Of a stretch of 64,000 nt of DNA, positions 1 through 11,950 are shown one piece after another (within the stretch, counting starts at the first letter, position 1; every line of letters starts with the position of its first letter). This DNA is from Phytophthora sp. 'mugwort'. Taxonomy: Eukaryota > Oomycota > Peronosporomycetes > Peronosporales > Peronosporaceae. Position numbers and translations under genes: made by a program. The stretch covers positions 1,674,001 through 1,738,000 of the forward strand of contig JAUCEF010000016.1 of the NCBI GenBank assembly GCA_033558025.1, read 5' to 3'. The notes under the pieces were generated by a model. It had not been told where the DNA came from and searched no databases. It saw only the letters and a list, made by a program, of their open reading frames with translations.

Positions 1-2
1 AG

Positions 3-116
3 GCGTTTTTTTCCGATCACTGCCAGTCCCGCGATGTGCCTGGGGAGTCGCAGGTGGAGCCCGCTGAGTCCGAATCTGAGTGTGAGCATTTTGCTGTAGC
101 CGCAGCATCTTCATAG
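3..116 (+). pseudogene. C-terminal tail of an unidentified open frame cut by the window edge
   Basis: One frame stays open from the left edge to a TAG at 114-116 and gives about 37 residues rich in Ser and Glu (ending ECEHFAVAAASS). It could be the end of a retroelement polyprotein or of a host gene. The product was not recognised and no domain is visible. No other coding signal is seen on this strand up to 800. Confidence 0.25.
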
Positions 117-806
117 AACTCCGTTCCGTAGGCCGTGTGTGGACTTCGGACGCGTGACATCTTTCACGTGGCATCTTTCACGTGACTTTGCTGCTATAAC
201 TCCAGGTCTTTCGTTCAGCTTTCCTTAGGCAGCATACGCTTGATAGTCCTGATGATGGATCCCAACATACTTTGCCTTGACATTTTCGTTTGGCACGAAA
301 ACAATGATGTTCGCTGCCGCGATCTAGAAATCCGGAATTTAGCCTTACTGTCGTTGCCTACCGCGTCGTAGCCATTCGGTAAGAAGAGTTGCATGAATAT
401 CACAGCTACTTTGCACTCAAGGTAATGTCGTCTATCGTGATGGTGAATGGCTATAGGCCGCAAAACCACTCTTATCAGATTGAAGCCAGCTGCTTCGACC
501 TTGAGTAGTAGTTCTTTCCTCGATACAGCTGTTCTCGTCGTATTAACTGTGTGGTTGGTTTGAGTCGCCTGAGCTTCGAGCTAGTGACTGCGGATCTTCT
601 AAGCGCTCGACGCGCACGCTGAGAGAACGCACTTGCTCAGCCAGCCTGCTAATCAGCACAGTCTGCTGTCCGATCAACATAGTCTGTTTCTGCGAGAGAT
701 CCTCCGTGGGTGAGCGACTTGCACTGGAAGGGGGGGGGCTAGGTCGCCGTTCTCTTTTTCCTCAGGCTGCACTAAGGTATTGTGGATCGTGAACGCCCGT
801 AAGGCT
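117..806. other. Intergenic stretch, no gene supported
   Basis: Only short overlapping frames occur. The tandem phrase catctttcacgtg occurs twice near 160-185, giving a small direct repeat. There is a run of nine G at about 730-738. No domain, splice structure or RNA gene was recognised. Confidence 0.4.
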
Positions 807-1412
807 TCACTGATTTTTGACTATTTTAATATTTGTCAAAAGCGTTTGGTGTACAGCAACTCCGGTGCAAGCTGAAGTATGTCGAGGTGATGTAGCAAGG
901 CAATTGCTGTGAGCATCTAGATGACCTCGTCGCGCATGGCCAGGGCCTCCTCGGCTAGTTCTTGAGTAGCCGAAAAGAGAAGGCCTTGAAGCAAGCAGGT
1001 TCCCTACATCGAAGCATTTCAGAGTTAGTAGCCGCGCTCTTGCTTTGATATCCCATCCAGCTAACAATCTACTAACCATTTGATCCTCATGTGTTGTGCT
1101 TACAATACAGTTGAAAGCCTTGGATACCGCCTCGTCGAGAGAGGTAGGTGCAGCGGCTTGCGCATTTTTGGGGACCTGGTCTAAGAGAAACTCACTTGGC
1201 ATCGATAGCATGATGATGGTCACAGCAAGCGCGTGAATAGGGCAAACTGCAAACACGTTGGGGTCACAAAAAGGTGATGTGCCCTGGGTCGAAGGAGACT
1301 TCATGCGCTTGAAAAGCGATGAAGAAGCACCGCTTATAGCAACATATAAATTCGGTCTGTTTTTAAGATATCCGTATAGCAGTCCTACAAAACGTACCAG
1401 GATAAACTGCAA
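807..1412 (-). pseudogene. Possible tyrosine-recombinase (Crypton-like) remnant
   Basis: The minus-strand frame contains SPFCDPNVFAVCPIHALAV followed by a short spacer and SEFLLDQVP. This looks like the segment before the catalytic core of Crypton-type tyrosine-recombinase proteins that are frequent in oomycete genomes (pattern CPLxAxAxxxx, then LLDxxP). The rest of the frame is not recognisable. There is no ATG in a good context, and neighbouring frames toward 1640 carry stops, so this is at best a decayed fragment. The family call comes from memory of the motif and is weak. Confidence 0.3.
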
Positions 1413-2715
1413 CCTGGTTCTTCACCAAACATATCGTGTCAGAACGACCTTCCAAGTAGATACCATAGAAGATTGGGAAGTGCAGCGTCCTTGTAGCCGT
1501 CGGCAGTAGTAGCCCCCTTGATGATGGTAGTTCTAGGAGTACGGAGGTCGTTCTTTGTGCATGATGCCTGAATTGGTGCGCGCTTCGAGCAATGCTTGTC
1601 AAGTATAGATGCTACCTTTGAAACAGCGCCTACATACAGCATCTTGGACGGGGAACGGTGTAGGAGGTGGTTTTTAACGTTGCCAAAGTAGCTAGGGCTT
1701 AGATTTTTTTAAAGCGGCGTGCCCTTAGAGCTGTCTCGAACGGCAGAGACGCCGGGAATCTGTCGAGTACGATATACAACGCATATCCACTAGTGTCAGA
1801 ACCAATGTACTCACATATAGACTTGACAGTAAGCTGTTCGGCAGTCGCAAAGCGGTCGACCGCATGAGCGCTGTCAAGCCGCCTTTTGAGCGTTTCCGTG
1901 GATTAACGCCTTCATTGACATCGATACCTTATTAATGGCTACAACTTCGTCTCATCGGCCAGCACTTTTAGATCCGGTGTTTGTCTGCGTGAAAGCGGTA
2001 TTTTAAACTATTTTATAGACTTGCTTTTACTATTGCAATATCAGATATTTTTGGGACGATGGGACAAGATATGTCCAAGTTTCAAATGTTGCACTGAATA
2101 TGTACGATGATTAGTTAAAACGACTTACTTGTGCGCTCTGATTGGCCAACCATTATCAATATATTAATCCTTTTGTCCAAACGGACTCCGACCTGCATCC
2201 CATGAGCTCGTGCGGGCTAATGTGAAGGATTTCGCTGGCCGGGAGTACTTAACAAGATCAACTTTCGCTGACATATATCCTCGGCTTAAGCTTGCGTTAG
2301 CAGATCCTTTGAAGCCGTCAAGTGTTACAAGCAACTCATGCGACTAAAGCTGCATCTCCAAGCTACGGACGGCTGCGGCGAATCCTTATCTGAAGGGGAA
2401 TCCTAGTTTGAAGAAGGTAACAGCATCTCTGAATACCCTAAACATTTTAATTTTTAAAAATATACTTAAAATTTGATTGTCTAATTAGTTAACAATATTT
2501 TCCCCGTGTAATCCTTATAACACATTCACACCTTTTACATGTATGGGAGTCGACCTTACAGCAAGTTTCCGAATAAACGCCTCAACGGATTTCGCTGATT
2601 CACCTACCAATCAAACCGCAATGTTCTGACAAATCGATTGATATAGTCTACATCATGTAATTTTGGGTAGAGTAAAAAACAGCACTGTCGACCACTGCAA
2701 GACACAAGACCAACA
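1413..2715. other. AT-rich intergenic region before INTS7
   Basis: No coding frame of credible length is present. The stretch from about 2400 to 2520 is strongly AT-rich. The promoter of the following gene must lie near the right end, but no clear oomycete initiator was found there. Confidence 0.4.
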
Positions 2716-5700
2716 ATGCTGGCCGGCTTCGTCGTGCCCCACGCGCACTACCGCGTGTTCCACGGGGACCCGGCGGCGGACTCGCAGCATGCGGCACCCA
2801 ACGACCAATTCCCCCTGGCGCTGAGCCCCCGACGCGTGACGACGGCCCCCACCGACCTCCACTTGAGGGAGTTCGCCCAGCTCGAGGTCCAAGTAAAGGC
2901 GCTGCAGCTGCAGGCGGCACAGCACGGTAACCCTGGCGCCATGGGGGCCGCAGTGGCGGGCGCTTTGGCCGAGTGTTTCCTGTTCTACTCGAGGCTCTTC
3001 ACGGTCGAGTCGTTCCCCTGGCCGGACTTCCTAGCCGCCGTATTCACCAAGATGACCGAGCACTTTGCTACAAGGTAGAACGACGGGGTAGAATACAGTG
3101 GATCTGTAGGTAGAACGAGACTGATTTCAAGAGTTTTGTTTGCTCCATAGTGAGAACGAGATCGTCCGGAGTGCCATCTTGAGGGTCTTCCAGCGAGCGA
3201 AAGCCCATGTGGCACAAGTGAACGACCCGACCAAGGTACGTGTCTAGGTAGATCGGCACGAACGCAAAGGTAGAATGAGCACTAATCTTAATCCTGATAC
3301 TGCAGCTGCTGGGCCATTTGATGGGACCTTTGACCCATACGACGAGTGGGACGGCACGGACTTTGACGCTGCAGATGCTGGCGACGATGCCGACGCTGCT
3401 TGTGCACGACACGGCAGTCCAGCAGCAGATTTTGAAGTGTATTACATCTGATGATCAGGACGAAGGCGCGGCTGCAGTAGAAGCGGCTCGTGGGTTGCTG
3501 TCCTTGTCGCCTTCGTTTCGTAAGGACGTGCTGACGTTAAGTCTAGAGGAGAAGAAGACAGTAGCATTGTGCTGCTTATTGGCGGCTGCAGTGTCGAACT
3601 CTGCTGAAGCGCAGCAAGCGTGGACGCACTGCGCGGAGCTGTATGAAAGACTTGCAGACGACAAGAGTGCGGTCGCGAGTTTGCGTTCAATGACGACGCT
3701 GACTGCTGCCTTTCCTGGGATTTTGTTAAAGATCCACGGACAATTGCTACATCATGTACTTGATCAAGACCCACGTCCTTTTGTGCGGAATTTTGCGTTG
3801 CTGGTTACGCAGCAACTAGTTCCGAAGGTAACTGGAGAGGAAAATGACCAGCTTGCAAGTGTCCTGGAGGGTGTTTTCTCGCGGATCGAAAGTCAGACGT
3901 CAGGCTCTGGGATGATGCGCTGTAAGTTGTCAGCTTTACTTTTGCTTGAAAAGTGGTCGTCAGTCGAGCAAGAACTGGGTGAGAATGCAGAAGCGCTGCT
4001 CAAGGACGTTAAACAGCTGCTCGCTACTGTCACAGACGAGCGATTTGGAAAGGCTTACACGTCTATCTTCTCGAATATCGTCCGCCAGAAAATTGGGCTT
4101 GAAGGAGCAGTATCACTGGAACATTGTATTGATGGATTACTGCTGTTGTTGCATCCACGCGCCGCCGTAGCTGCCAAGACCACATGGAACCACGCACTAA
4201 TGGCGATATCTCAACTAAGTCAGGAGTTTCCCGAACCTCTTGCAGCATACGTGACTTCACGTTTAATTGAGCTGTTGTCGATTCCTTCCGATAGTAATCT
4301 GGACGCTAATGTCTCCAAACTCCGCAGAACACTCATCTTCAAGGCGCTTGGAGCTCAGCTTCGACCGCCAAGTCTCGCTGTGATTCGCAAGGAGTTACCT
4401 AAGTTTCTGGAGGAATTATCGACCATCGACCGAACGGATGCACCGCGATTGCGGGCCGTGGTAGCTACATTCTTCCTCTGGACTCAAGAGCTGGTGCTTG
4501 TTAAAGACGGCAACGACAAGGTATTAAGCAAGATAATTGTCGAGCTCCAGCGACAACTTGTTCGTCCCGAGCACTACGAGTCTCACGCAGAACGATACCA
4601 GATGGCGAAACTTGCGATGCTGCGAGGACGTTTCGCATTAGCTTCGCGGTTGATGGAAGTACTTGCAGCAAAGGCTGATAGTGAGTGCTTTGGTGGATGG
4701 TTACATGCTTTACAGACCTTATGTCAAGCAGAGTCACGTATTGCTACTGATCAGTCAGTCCATCTGGAAAGCCTACATTCCTTGGCACGCACCAGTATGT
4801 ATTTACAAGCGGCGCGGACATCAAGCTTTCGATTCGATCTACAACTGCATCTAATTGCTCTCCGACTTGAGTGTGTACAGCTCCTGCAAAGTGTACAGCA
4901 GCTTGCAGGAGAGGCTGCTTTTACCAATTCAATGGGGAACCCGCTTGGCCGAGAGGGGCAGTTAAGCAAGCAGTTGCGAACACTTGCTCTCAAGTTTGGA
5001 GTACTGCGAACCTTACTGCTTGGAGCTGATGAGCGTGACCTGGCTGCACTTCAAGCTCACGCCAACATGTGCATCTTACTAGCTTCGGCTGTTGAAGGCT
5101 TCCTGTTACTTCGGTCTCCGAACTCGATTGATTTCCCTACAGAGTGGAATTCTCTAACCAACAGTTCTCATTGGAGCTTACAAATGCTGAAGATGTTGAG
5201 CGAAGATGTACGGGAAAAACTGGATCGTGTGGCCAAGCTCTCGCCGTCTCGTCAGCTTGGTGTTGGCGCCCGCATCCTGCAACAACTCTTGGTTGCTTTG
5301 TGCACTGTCCCTCTTGTGTTGCCAAAGCTCTTCTTCTGCTCCCGACTACGCAGTGAACAGCGTCTTCTCTCAAGTGCCCAATTTTTAACGTATGCTGAGA
5401 ATGCGGCCTTCACGGCCAAGCCGCGCTCCCGCTCGCAGCTTGGAGTATCCCTCGGCACGGATTTCACCAGTGTATTGAAGGGTGTGCTTGCGCTCTCTCA
5501 CAGCGCTCGAAGCTACTGGCACAAACGAGCAGAAGCGGTTGAAGCGGAGGTGCTCGTGTGTGTGGCTGGTACTGGCGTCTCCGGGGTCAACAATGTGATC
5601 AGAAGCCCATCGGTCTATGAAGTAGCGAATGGGTTACAAGATGAAAAACTCGTGCAGTACCGGGTGACGGTAACTCTACCGATTGCATGGGACCAAGTGG

Positions 5701-5900
5701 TCGAGACAGCAGCTGAAGAAGATGCAGATGGCCAGAGAATGCTCTACTTGCCGTTCGGGACGCCCGTGCATGTTAAGGCAGCGAATTTGACCTCCAAGGG
5801 TTCGTTCGAATTGCTAGCAAAGCTTGCGTTGGTGGATCGCCAAGGCGAGAGGTGGCCTCTGGCCGCTACTGGTTGTCGGCGAGGTTTCATTGTGTACTGA
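2716..5900 (+). CDS. INTS7: Integrator complex subunit 7 homologue (INTS7)
   Basis: Three exons: 2716-3074, 3151-3235 and 3306-5900, with introns of 76 and 70 nt (gtagaa...catag and gtacgt...tgcag). They join in frame to a protein of 1012 residues; human INTS7 is about 960. The N-terminal third matches INTS7: a block with GTARTLTLQMLATM followed by an AAAVEAARGLL segment corresponds to the human region around ARAITLRML and EVEAAVFAA. The remainder is alpha-helical repeat sequence as expected for an ARM/HEAT-type scaffold. INTS7 is a nuclear structural subunit of Integrator, which processes snRNA ends and attenuates RNA polymerase II. The first ATG (2716) starts the only long frame before intron 1. 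No catalytic residues are expected. The product call is fairly secure for the first 250 residues; the C-terminal part was assigned by continuity. Confidence 0.8.
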
Positions 5901-6639
5901 GAATCTTTGAAGAAGCTGACGCGTGGAGGAATTAACCCAAAATATTCCTACTGGAAATTGATTGTGGTGTAAAGCAGAAGCTGCCATGATAACAGGATTC
6001 ATCAATTTGTAATCTGAAATTCAAGGAAACAGTTTGAAAATCAACATGTGCGACACCATTTTAAGCAACAATCTTGTGATGTCTTGTACCAATTAACGCC
6101 AACGTAAAAGGCGACATCGTCGAAGATTCGATCATTTTCCTCGTTGGCTTTTGCTTCGTCGATGTCAAACCGGAGCCTCAGAGTATGACATAGCGGAATT
6201 CACTAAATAAATGGCGTGGAATCGAAGAAAAGGGTACCAAGTAGTGCTGCTACTAAGAGGAGTTTACTGCTTCCAAGTTGAACACGGCCTCAGGAACACC
6301 ATGGCGATGTCAATTTCTTTGGATTTTTACCGAATCTCAAGTACAAGCATTTCTTGCCGTTTACTGCTCGTTTCCTTCTGCAGGTTTGTCACTTTTTCTT
6401 ATACAAGTTTCTGTTGTTTAAACTTGTGCAAATACCCACCTTTTCGAGGAACCGGCCCTGCCATTCGCTCGCCAACTTAGCTGAAGATGATTCGACCAAG
6501 CGAAAACCAGAATATGAGAGAGAGTCCGAAATGGTGTCAAAACGAGGCGTAATAATCAGCATCGCCAACATTGCGAACGAGTTCAATCACTTCAGCATTG
6601 CATAATCTGCATTTCTTTTCATGGTAGATGGCAGTCCTC
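5901..6639. other. Intergenic, no gene supported
   Basis: Short plus-strand frames (for example 6211-6480) have no recognisable motif and no supporting splice or start context. The segment separates INTS7 from the end of the first bZIP/START-like pseudogene. Confidence 0.4.
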
Positions 6640-7858
6640 TTACTCGTCGCTTAATAACAGCAGTCTTTCGAGTCTGACAGTAGCCTCCTCCTTGTTTTCC
6701 CGCCCCCACTCAAGCAGTTGGCCGCCAAACTGCTTCAGGGCGTCATTTCACGTCGTCAAGTTGCTTAAATACATAGGTCCATTGCGAACGCAAGTTCGCA
6801 GCACAGTTCCTCTTTTGGTGGCAGTTGCTACACTCCATCCGGTCTCAACAGCGTGCGTGCCAGTGAAATTCCCTCGCCCTCTGTCAGCATCCGCCAGACT
6901 AGTACCATATGGTCGTCGGCTTCATACCGACTAACGACCAGACGCCGTAGCACCGAAGCAAATACGCCCGAGACCAAGCGAATTGTGCGACGAAACTTCA
7001 GCGTGAGCGTGTGATTGTCAACTGCATCGCAAAATTCTCGACATTTCTGAAGATGAAGCAAATGCGCAAGTTGCCATCGTGATCGGCAGATATCCCGGAA
7101 CTTAAACGGCAATGTAATTTTGCCTCTAAACTGAAAGAAGCCTGTATTCGAGTCCTCATCCCAGATCTCGCTAGGTCGTTCCAGTTTGCTGCAGTGGACT
7201 CCAGCCCAAGGGCCTGTAGCGTTTCATCAGTCTGACCATAGACTGCATCGAGCTCGTAACATATACCGTGAAAATCTCTGCATCAAAGGACTCCACTCGA
7301 ATCCTCTGCTGGCTGCCTGTCGTGCCCGATTCAGCCTTAATCGGCTGGTCTTCTCTATCAAAGAAGCCATTGAGATCACCAAGTCGCTCGTGCACTAGTC
7401 CTCGAAATTCCTCTAGCGCCATACCGTGGACACTGATCGCTTGGCACAATTGCCTCTGGTGATCTTCTGCATATCTTCGAGCTGCTAACTGGCACTGAGC
7501 AACCAATTTCCAAGTGGTTATTGACACACTTCTCTCAACCCGTTGAAGATTTTCCAGCTCTTCCGTCAACTTTTCAATTTCCTGCTGAAGGCTCGCGCTC
7601 AATTCGTCGCTGCTCCCGATACATTCTTCGACGTTTACGATCCTTTGCCCTTGCCAACTCATATTTGGAAGTGGCATCCATTTCCATCCTCAACTCTTCG
7701 CTCTGGCATTTCGGAAATGGGCCCTGCGTAGTATCACTCGCCGGTTTATCGTCGCAGCAAATGTCCTTTGATACCTCAATCGAAGTGAAGAGCGGTAGAT
7801 CATGCAAGGTCAAGAAGTTATCCACTTCAGCGAGGAACTCGGCATCGGTTATCGTCAT
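6640..7858 (-). pseudogene. bZIP/START-like family pseudogene, copy 1
   Basis: The family order can be followed from the ATG at 7858 (MTITDAEFLAEVDNFL) to a TAA at 6642-6640. It runs: acidic N-terminus, basic region (DRKRRRMYREQRR), zipper, helical middle, then the C-terminal domain with LPFKFRDICRSRW, MVLVWRMLTEGEG, TVLRTCVRN and a final LLLLSDE. Continuity needs at least four frame changes: near 7600, between 7225 and 7120 (two), and near 6850. There is also an in-frame TGA near 6750. The gene is therefore dead by sequence. It shares orientation with copy 2 about 1.2 kb away, suggesting an old tandem pair. Confidence 0.85.
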
Positions 7859-8037
7859 GGCCAAAATAGTTTTGTGCAAACGTGTTTGCACCCCACATTT
7901 TCAAACGGTCTCCGATCGTAATCAACTTGTTAGGTAAACATCGGACTGTTTTATTCAATACGGATCGTTTTTGGCAAATATAATACTTGGCGGTAGGAAT
8001 ATATGTACCTTACACCTACCGACATTAATCTCCATTG

Positions 8038-9242
8038 TTACCGGCAAATAATGGTACTGCTGCATATCCAGCCGACATTAACTGTCTCGTAGTTTTCCAA
8101 TCCCCACTCCAGCAAAATGCTATTAAACAGTCCTACTGCTGCTCTTAGCTCAGCCTTGTCACTCAAATGCATCGGTACATTTTCCACGCACGTCCTGATC
8201 ACAGTTCCCAGCTTTGTTGTGTCTTTTGCAGAAGTAGCAGCGCTCCACCCCGTCTCGTCCGAATGCATACCATAGAAAACTCCTTCGCCCTCGGTAAACA
8301 CCCTCCAGACCAGAACCATCCGTTCTTCTTCTTGATACCTACGAACAACGATATGTTGCCGTGCAGACGCGAACTGGCATGAGTCTAGCTGCGTCGTCAC
8401 TCGGAATTTCAGTGCCAGTGTGTTCTCAGGGTTTTCAACCTCTTCATACAGCTCCCCGTTGGTTTGCTATGCGCCAGACGCGCTGCTTGCCATCTGTATC
8501 TGCAAATATCACGATAGGCGAACGGCAGAGTAACTTTGCCTCGGAACTGTAGGGTACCTGAGTCAGAGACTTCCTTGTACGTTTGAGAAGTAGCGTCCCA
8601 GTTTTCTTCGGTCGAGCCAAGCCCCCAATCGAATAGCACTTTATCAATCTGAGCGTATACTCCGTCCAGTTCTTAAATGAAAAAAGCAAATAGCTCTGTA
8701 TCCACAGGTGGGATATGAAATGTCTTGTGCTGAGTAGATGCTGCACCGAACGCACCCCAAAGCGTTTCGTCCAGAATCGCTACTTGCTCCTCGTCGAGTC
8801 GTTCACGAACTGAACTCTGGACCTCGTGTATTAATTTAGCTTGGAGGTTGATTGCTTCTCGTAATTGTTGGCGTCTTGCCTCCGAACTCAACCGTTTTGC
8901 CAGTTGGCGGTGGGCAAGGAGTTTCCAAGCCGATTCACACATTAAATTGTGTCCTGTAACTTGTTGAAGTTCAATTGTGAGTTTTGTAATCTCACTCTTC
9001 AAGTCCTCGCGTTCGCGTCGTCGCCGCTCGCGGTACTCCCTTCGTCTCGAGCGGTCTTTGATCCTTCCCAACTCATGCTTGGTAGCGGCATCGATGGTTT
9101 TATTCATATTTTGAGTACTCGTCGAGAGGTCTGGACCACGTGTAGGCAACGATTCATTCTTAACGTCGTCCTGTAGCGATAATTTGTCCGAAGTCAATAA
9201 GTTTTCCACCTCAGCGAGAAACACGGCGTCTGTCGTTGACAT
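8038..9242 (-). pseudogene. bZIP/START-like family pseudogene, copy 2 (one stop, one frameshift)
   Basis: From ATG 9242 (MSTTDAVFLAEVENLL) the frame runs through the basic region (DRSRRREYRERRR), zipper and helical middle to a TAA at 8675-8673. The same frame continues beyond it (ELDGVYAQIDKV). Intact relatives read FATFIQEVD there, so the stop is explained by one CAA to TAA change. A second lesion, a one-base indel at about 8450 in a GGGG run, shifts the frame. After it the C-terminal domain continues with MVLVWRVFTEGEG and GMHSDETGW to the end at 8038. Only two lesions make it the better preserved of the two dead copies. Confidence 0.85.
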
Positions 9243-9286
9243 GATAAGTTGGGCAGTGTAACACCCACAAATACCGTGGAATTGTC

Positions 9287-9356
9287 ATCGTAAACTTCGC
9301 AGTGATTATTGCCGTAGCCTGTCCAACGTGGCAATAATCCATGCGAAGTTTACGAT
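9287..9356. repeat. Foldback with 27-nt arms
   Basis: Arms 9287-9313 and 9330-9356 are inverted copies (25 of 27 match) around a 16-nt loop. Short ACACCCA/TGGGTGT matches occur further out, near 9260 and 9387. The structure lies about 45 bp upstream of the start codon of bZIP/START-like copy 2. It may be a tiny foldback transposon relic or a transcribed hairpin. Confidence 0.75.
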
Positions 9357-9459
9357 TGCAAATAATTTGTAAATTGTTATGGGTGTAGGGATCCAGTACC
9401 TGTACTTCACCGTTCTCCGTTACAGTTTTGTATGAACCACGCAACAAGCCTTAAGAATG

Positions 9460-10130
9460 TTGGTGGCCTCCATGTTGTTTCCCTAGTTCGACGAGTTTGC
9501 TAGCAACCTGTTTTGCCACATTGAAGTGCAGGGATCCTCAACAATAAATATATGGAGCAATATACATTTGTATTGGCTAAAACTAATATCTATTTTGTGA
9601 CTTTTTTGGTCTTCTCTCATAATTATGTTAATGCACGTTGCAAATACGATTTCCGTAAATATATGTAATGGGAGTTCTATGAGTCTTGCTGCAAATATAC
9701 TTCTCGTGGATACTCAACGGAGTTTTTCCCGTTAGTGACAGAGGTCATGATGGCAACTCCGCTGCTACAATACGAAGAGCAGAATCACCCGTTGGACTTT
9801 CGACGCACACCAGAGTCAAGACAGCGACTGACGTGGCTGCACTCACTCAATCCATCCGTGGTTCATCGCGACCTAACGTTCCTTTTGGTAAGCGATGGAC
9901 ATTGGATTTCCTGCGAACGGGTCGACGGGAACACGATGACTGGAGTAGCCTAGGACCGCTGCCTTATCCTACCGACTCGTCAGATGCTGTTTGTCGAGCT
10001 GAATCTCGACAAAGCGACATCGAAGTCGGTGCTGGCAACGATAGAGCCCGAGCTACCTACAATCACACACAAATTAATTAGCAAAAACAGACCGTAGCAG
10101 TCGCCCATCTGAACTTACCAGTGTAGCGCT
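9460..10130. other. Intergenic, no gene supported
   Basis: A plus-strand frame at 9686-10081 has no recognisable motif. The region is flanked by dead genes and probably represents repeat debris. Confidence 0.35.
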
Positions 10131-10139
10131 TCAAAAGGG

Positions 10140-11050
10140 CTATTCTTTCAGCAACGCATCAAATAACGCACGCACTTTCCACAAAGACAGTATCCGATTT
10201 CAGCCGCGTCGAAACTGACTGCACCATCCCTGTGGTAGTCATCAGCAACTTGACCTTCTTATTCTCCGCAGCCGAAGGGATAAATCGAGCGAGGTCCTCA
10301 TCATCTCAATCGATATATTGGAAGCAAAAAAGGCGTCGGATCATGGTGAAAGTTAATCCCCAACGGGTGCCACAATGTCGGATCACAGGCAACTCAGTCT
10401 TGAATCTGTAGAGCAAGCAAATATATAAAAGAAAATATGTACCAACAGAAAACCAAAAAGAACGCACACCTTAGCTTTGGCAATTGGTTCAAAGTTCGGA
10501 GTCGAACTATGAGCTCTTTGGATATTGTCCAAAATGGCTTCATACGGCCCTGTCAAAATATTGACCGCCAAGTTCAAACGATGACTCGCACAATCAACCA
10601 AGGGCACATTCAGTTACCGCGCGAGTCGCCTGTTCAGCGAACAGTTATCGCTCACGAGAAAGATTACCTGGTCGATTGTCTTTCCAAAAAGCCTCATCAT
10701 TAAGCTCATAGCATCTCGATGAGCTTTCGCCTTGTGCGCGATAGAAGCATCATCAGCATTGTCGCCGGGCGGTTCCAGTACAGGGGCCAGGGATAGCAAC
10801 GGGCGCTGTCGAATGCCCTCGACTTCGTAACACGCAAACACAGCTAGAAAGTGTTCGGAGTCGGCGTCCATCCATTAAAGAGCAAGCCAATGTTCAAAGA
10901 CAGCTCGGACGCAATTTTGACCTCAACGGCCCTCATGGTCTTCGAATCACTATTTAAAAAAGTAAACGTACCGTCGAGTTCGTTCTTGTTTGCAAAATGG
11001 AAGGTTGCTGAGAACAATCATTTTTATTCAGCCCAATCGGTTTTGAACCT
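10140..11050 (-). pseudogene. hAT-superfamily transposase remnant 1
   Basis: Minus-strand pieces keep the order of an oomycete hAT transposase: LPFCKQERTRR (about 11000), LLFNGW, SEHFLAVFACYEVEG, QVIFLVSDNCSLNRRL, VPLVDCASHRLNLAV, and a C-terminal region with DLARFIPSAAENKK (about 10290). It contains a frameshift inside the FNGW block near 10880, an in-frame TAA near 10612 just before LNVPLVDC, and further stops. No terminal repeats or target duplications were found. The element is inactive. Confidence 0.7.
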
Positions 11051-11539
11051 TCTGGCTGGTCATGGTAAAATGGAGTCAGTGGAACTGGGGCAGCTGCCGT
11101 CATTTCGGTCTCGTAGTTACGATGCCTGCATCGAATATGCTGGTTGAGGTTTGTAGTTCCGCGGTTCGTCTTCTTGCTTGTGGATCATGCTGCAGACTTG
11201 CACCGATAGGGCTCTCCATTGTCGGCCAAACGAGGAGAAAAGTAAAAGAACGCAATATGCCTTTGCGAGAAAAAATCCTGCGCCCGTGCCAGGCTGCTCA
11301 GAACGATGTTCGCTTCAGATGGAGATGGGGCATGAAATGGCAGCAGGTCTGGCTGCTCTAAGTCGTTTACGCGAATGGTGGGCTGTAGATGAACGAGGAA
11401 GGGTTGGTGAGGATTGGAGAAATATGTAAAGGGCGTAAGAACTGGGTCGTACCTAATGACATTCCTAAAACCGGTCATACATTATTGTTGTGTGAACCTC
11501 AAAGGCCTGCAATAGTATGGTTCCGTATATATAAAAAAT

Positions 11540-11705
11540 AAAATACTTCTTATGGATGGTGGCCATACTTAGATAAGGAATATTATATTTTTGCTCGTAT
11601 GGCGGCCATACATAAGGAAGATTTTACTTACACAAAGGTGGTTTTATTTTTAATCGTATGGCGGTCATACATACGAAATACTTTACTTTTGATCGTATAT
11701 ATACA
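11540..11705. repeat. Three degenerate tandem units with a GTATGGCGGCCATAC palindrome
   Basis: The phrase gtatggcggccatac (11599-11613) and close variants at about 11550 (tggtggccatac) and 11657 (gtatggcggtcatac) recur every 50-58 bp. They are separated by A/T-rich spacers with shared taaggaa/attttactt words. A further gtatatatac palindrome follows near 11695. Confidence 0.6.
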
Positions 11706-11754
11706 CGGAGCTGATCATAAAACGGAACAAGTTTTTTCGCTGCTTTTTTGTATT

Positions 11755-11950
11755 GGAAAATCATATGTTTTCGGTAGTGAGCGGGTGTGAGGAGCATAGC
11801 CGTAGTAACCCCGAGTGGGGTGCCCGCGAAGCAGGCCCGCTCGGTATTTGCGTAGGCGCCCATGACGAGCTCCTCAGCGACCGGGCTCGTTGCCGTTTCC
11901 AGAACGTGTTTTCTGTTTGAGCGGGGGTTAGGGGGGGGGGCAACCCCCAA
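11755..11950 (+). repeat. Dispersed repeat R1, copy 1
   Basis: About 190 bp that is clearly related in the same orientation to 24045-24237. Shared words include ggtagtg at the left, gtagccg, aagtaaccc-type sequence, ggggtgcccgcgaagca, cgacgagctc-type sequence, and a right end with ggggg and caaccccca. Both copies lie close to hAT remnants but on opposite sides relative to the transposase, so membership in the hAT element is uncertain. Confidence 0.7.
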
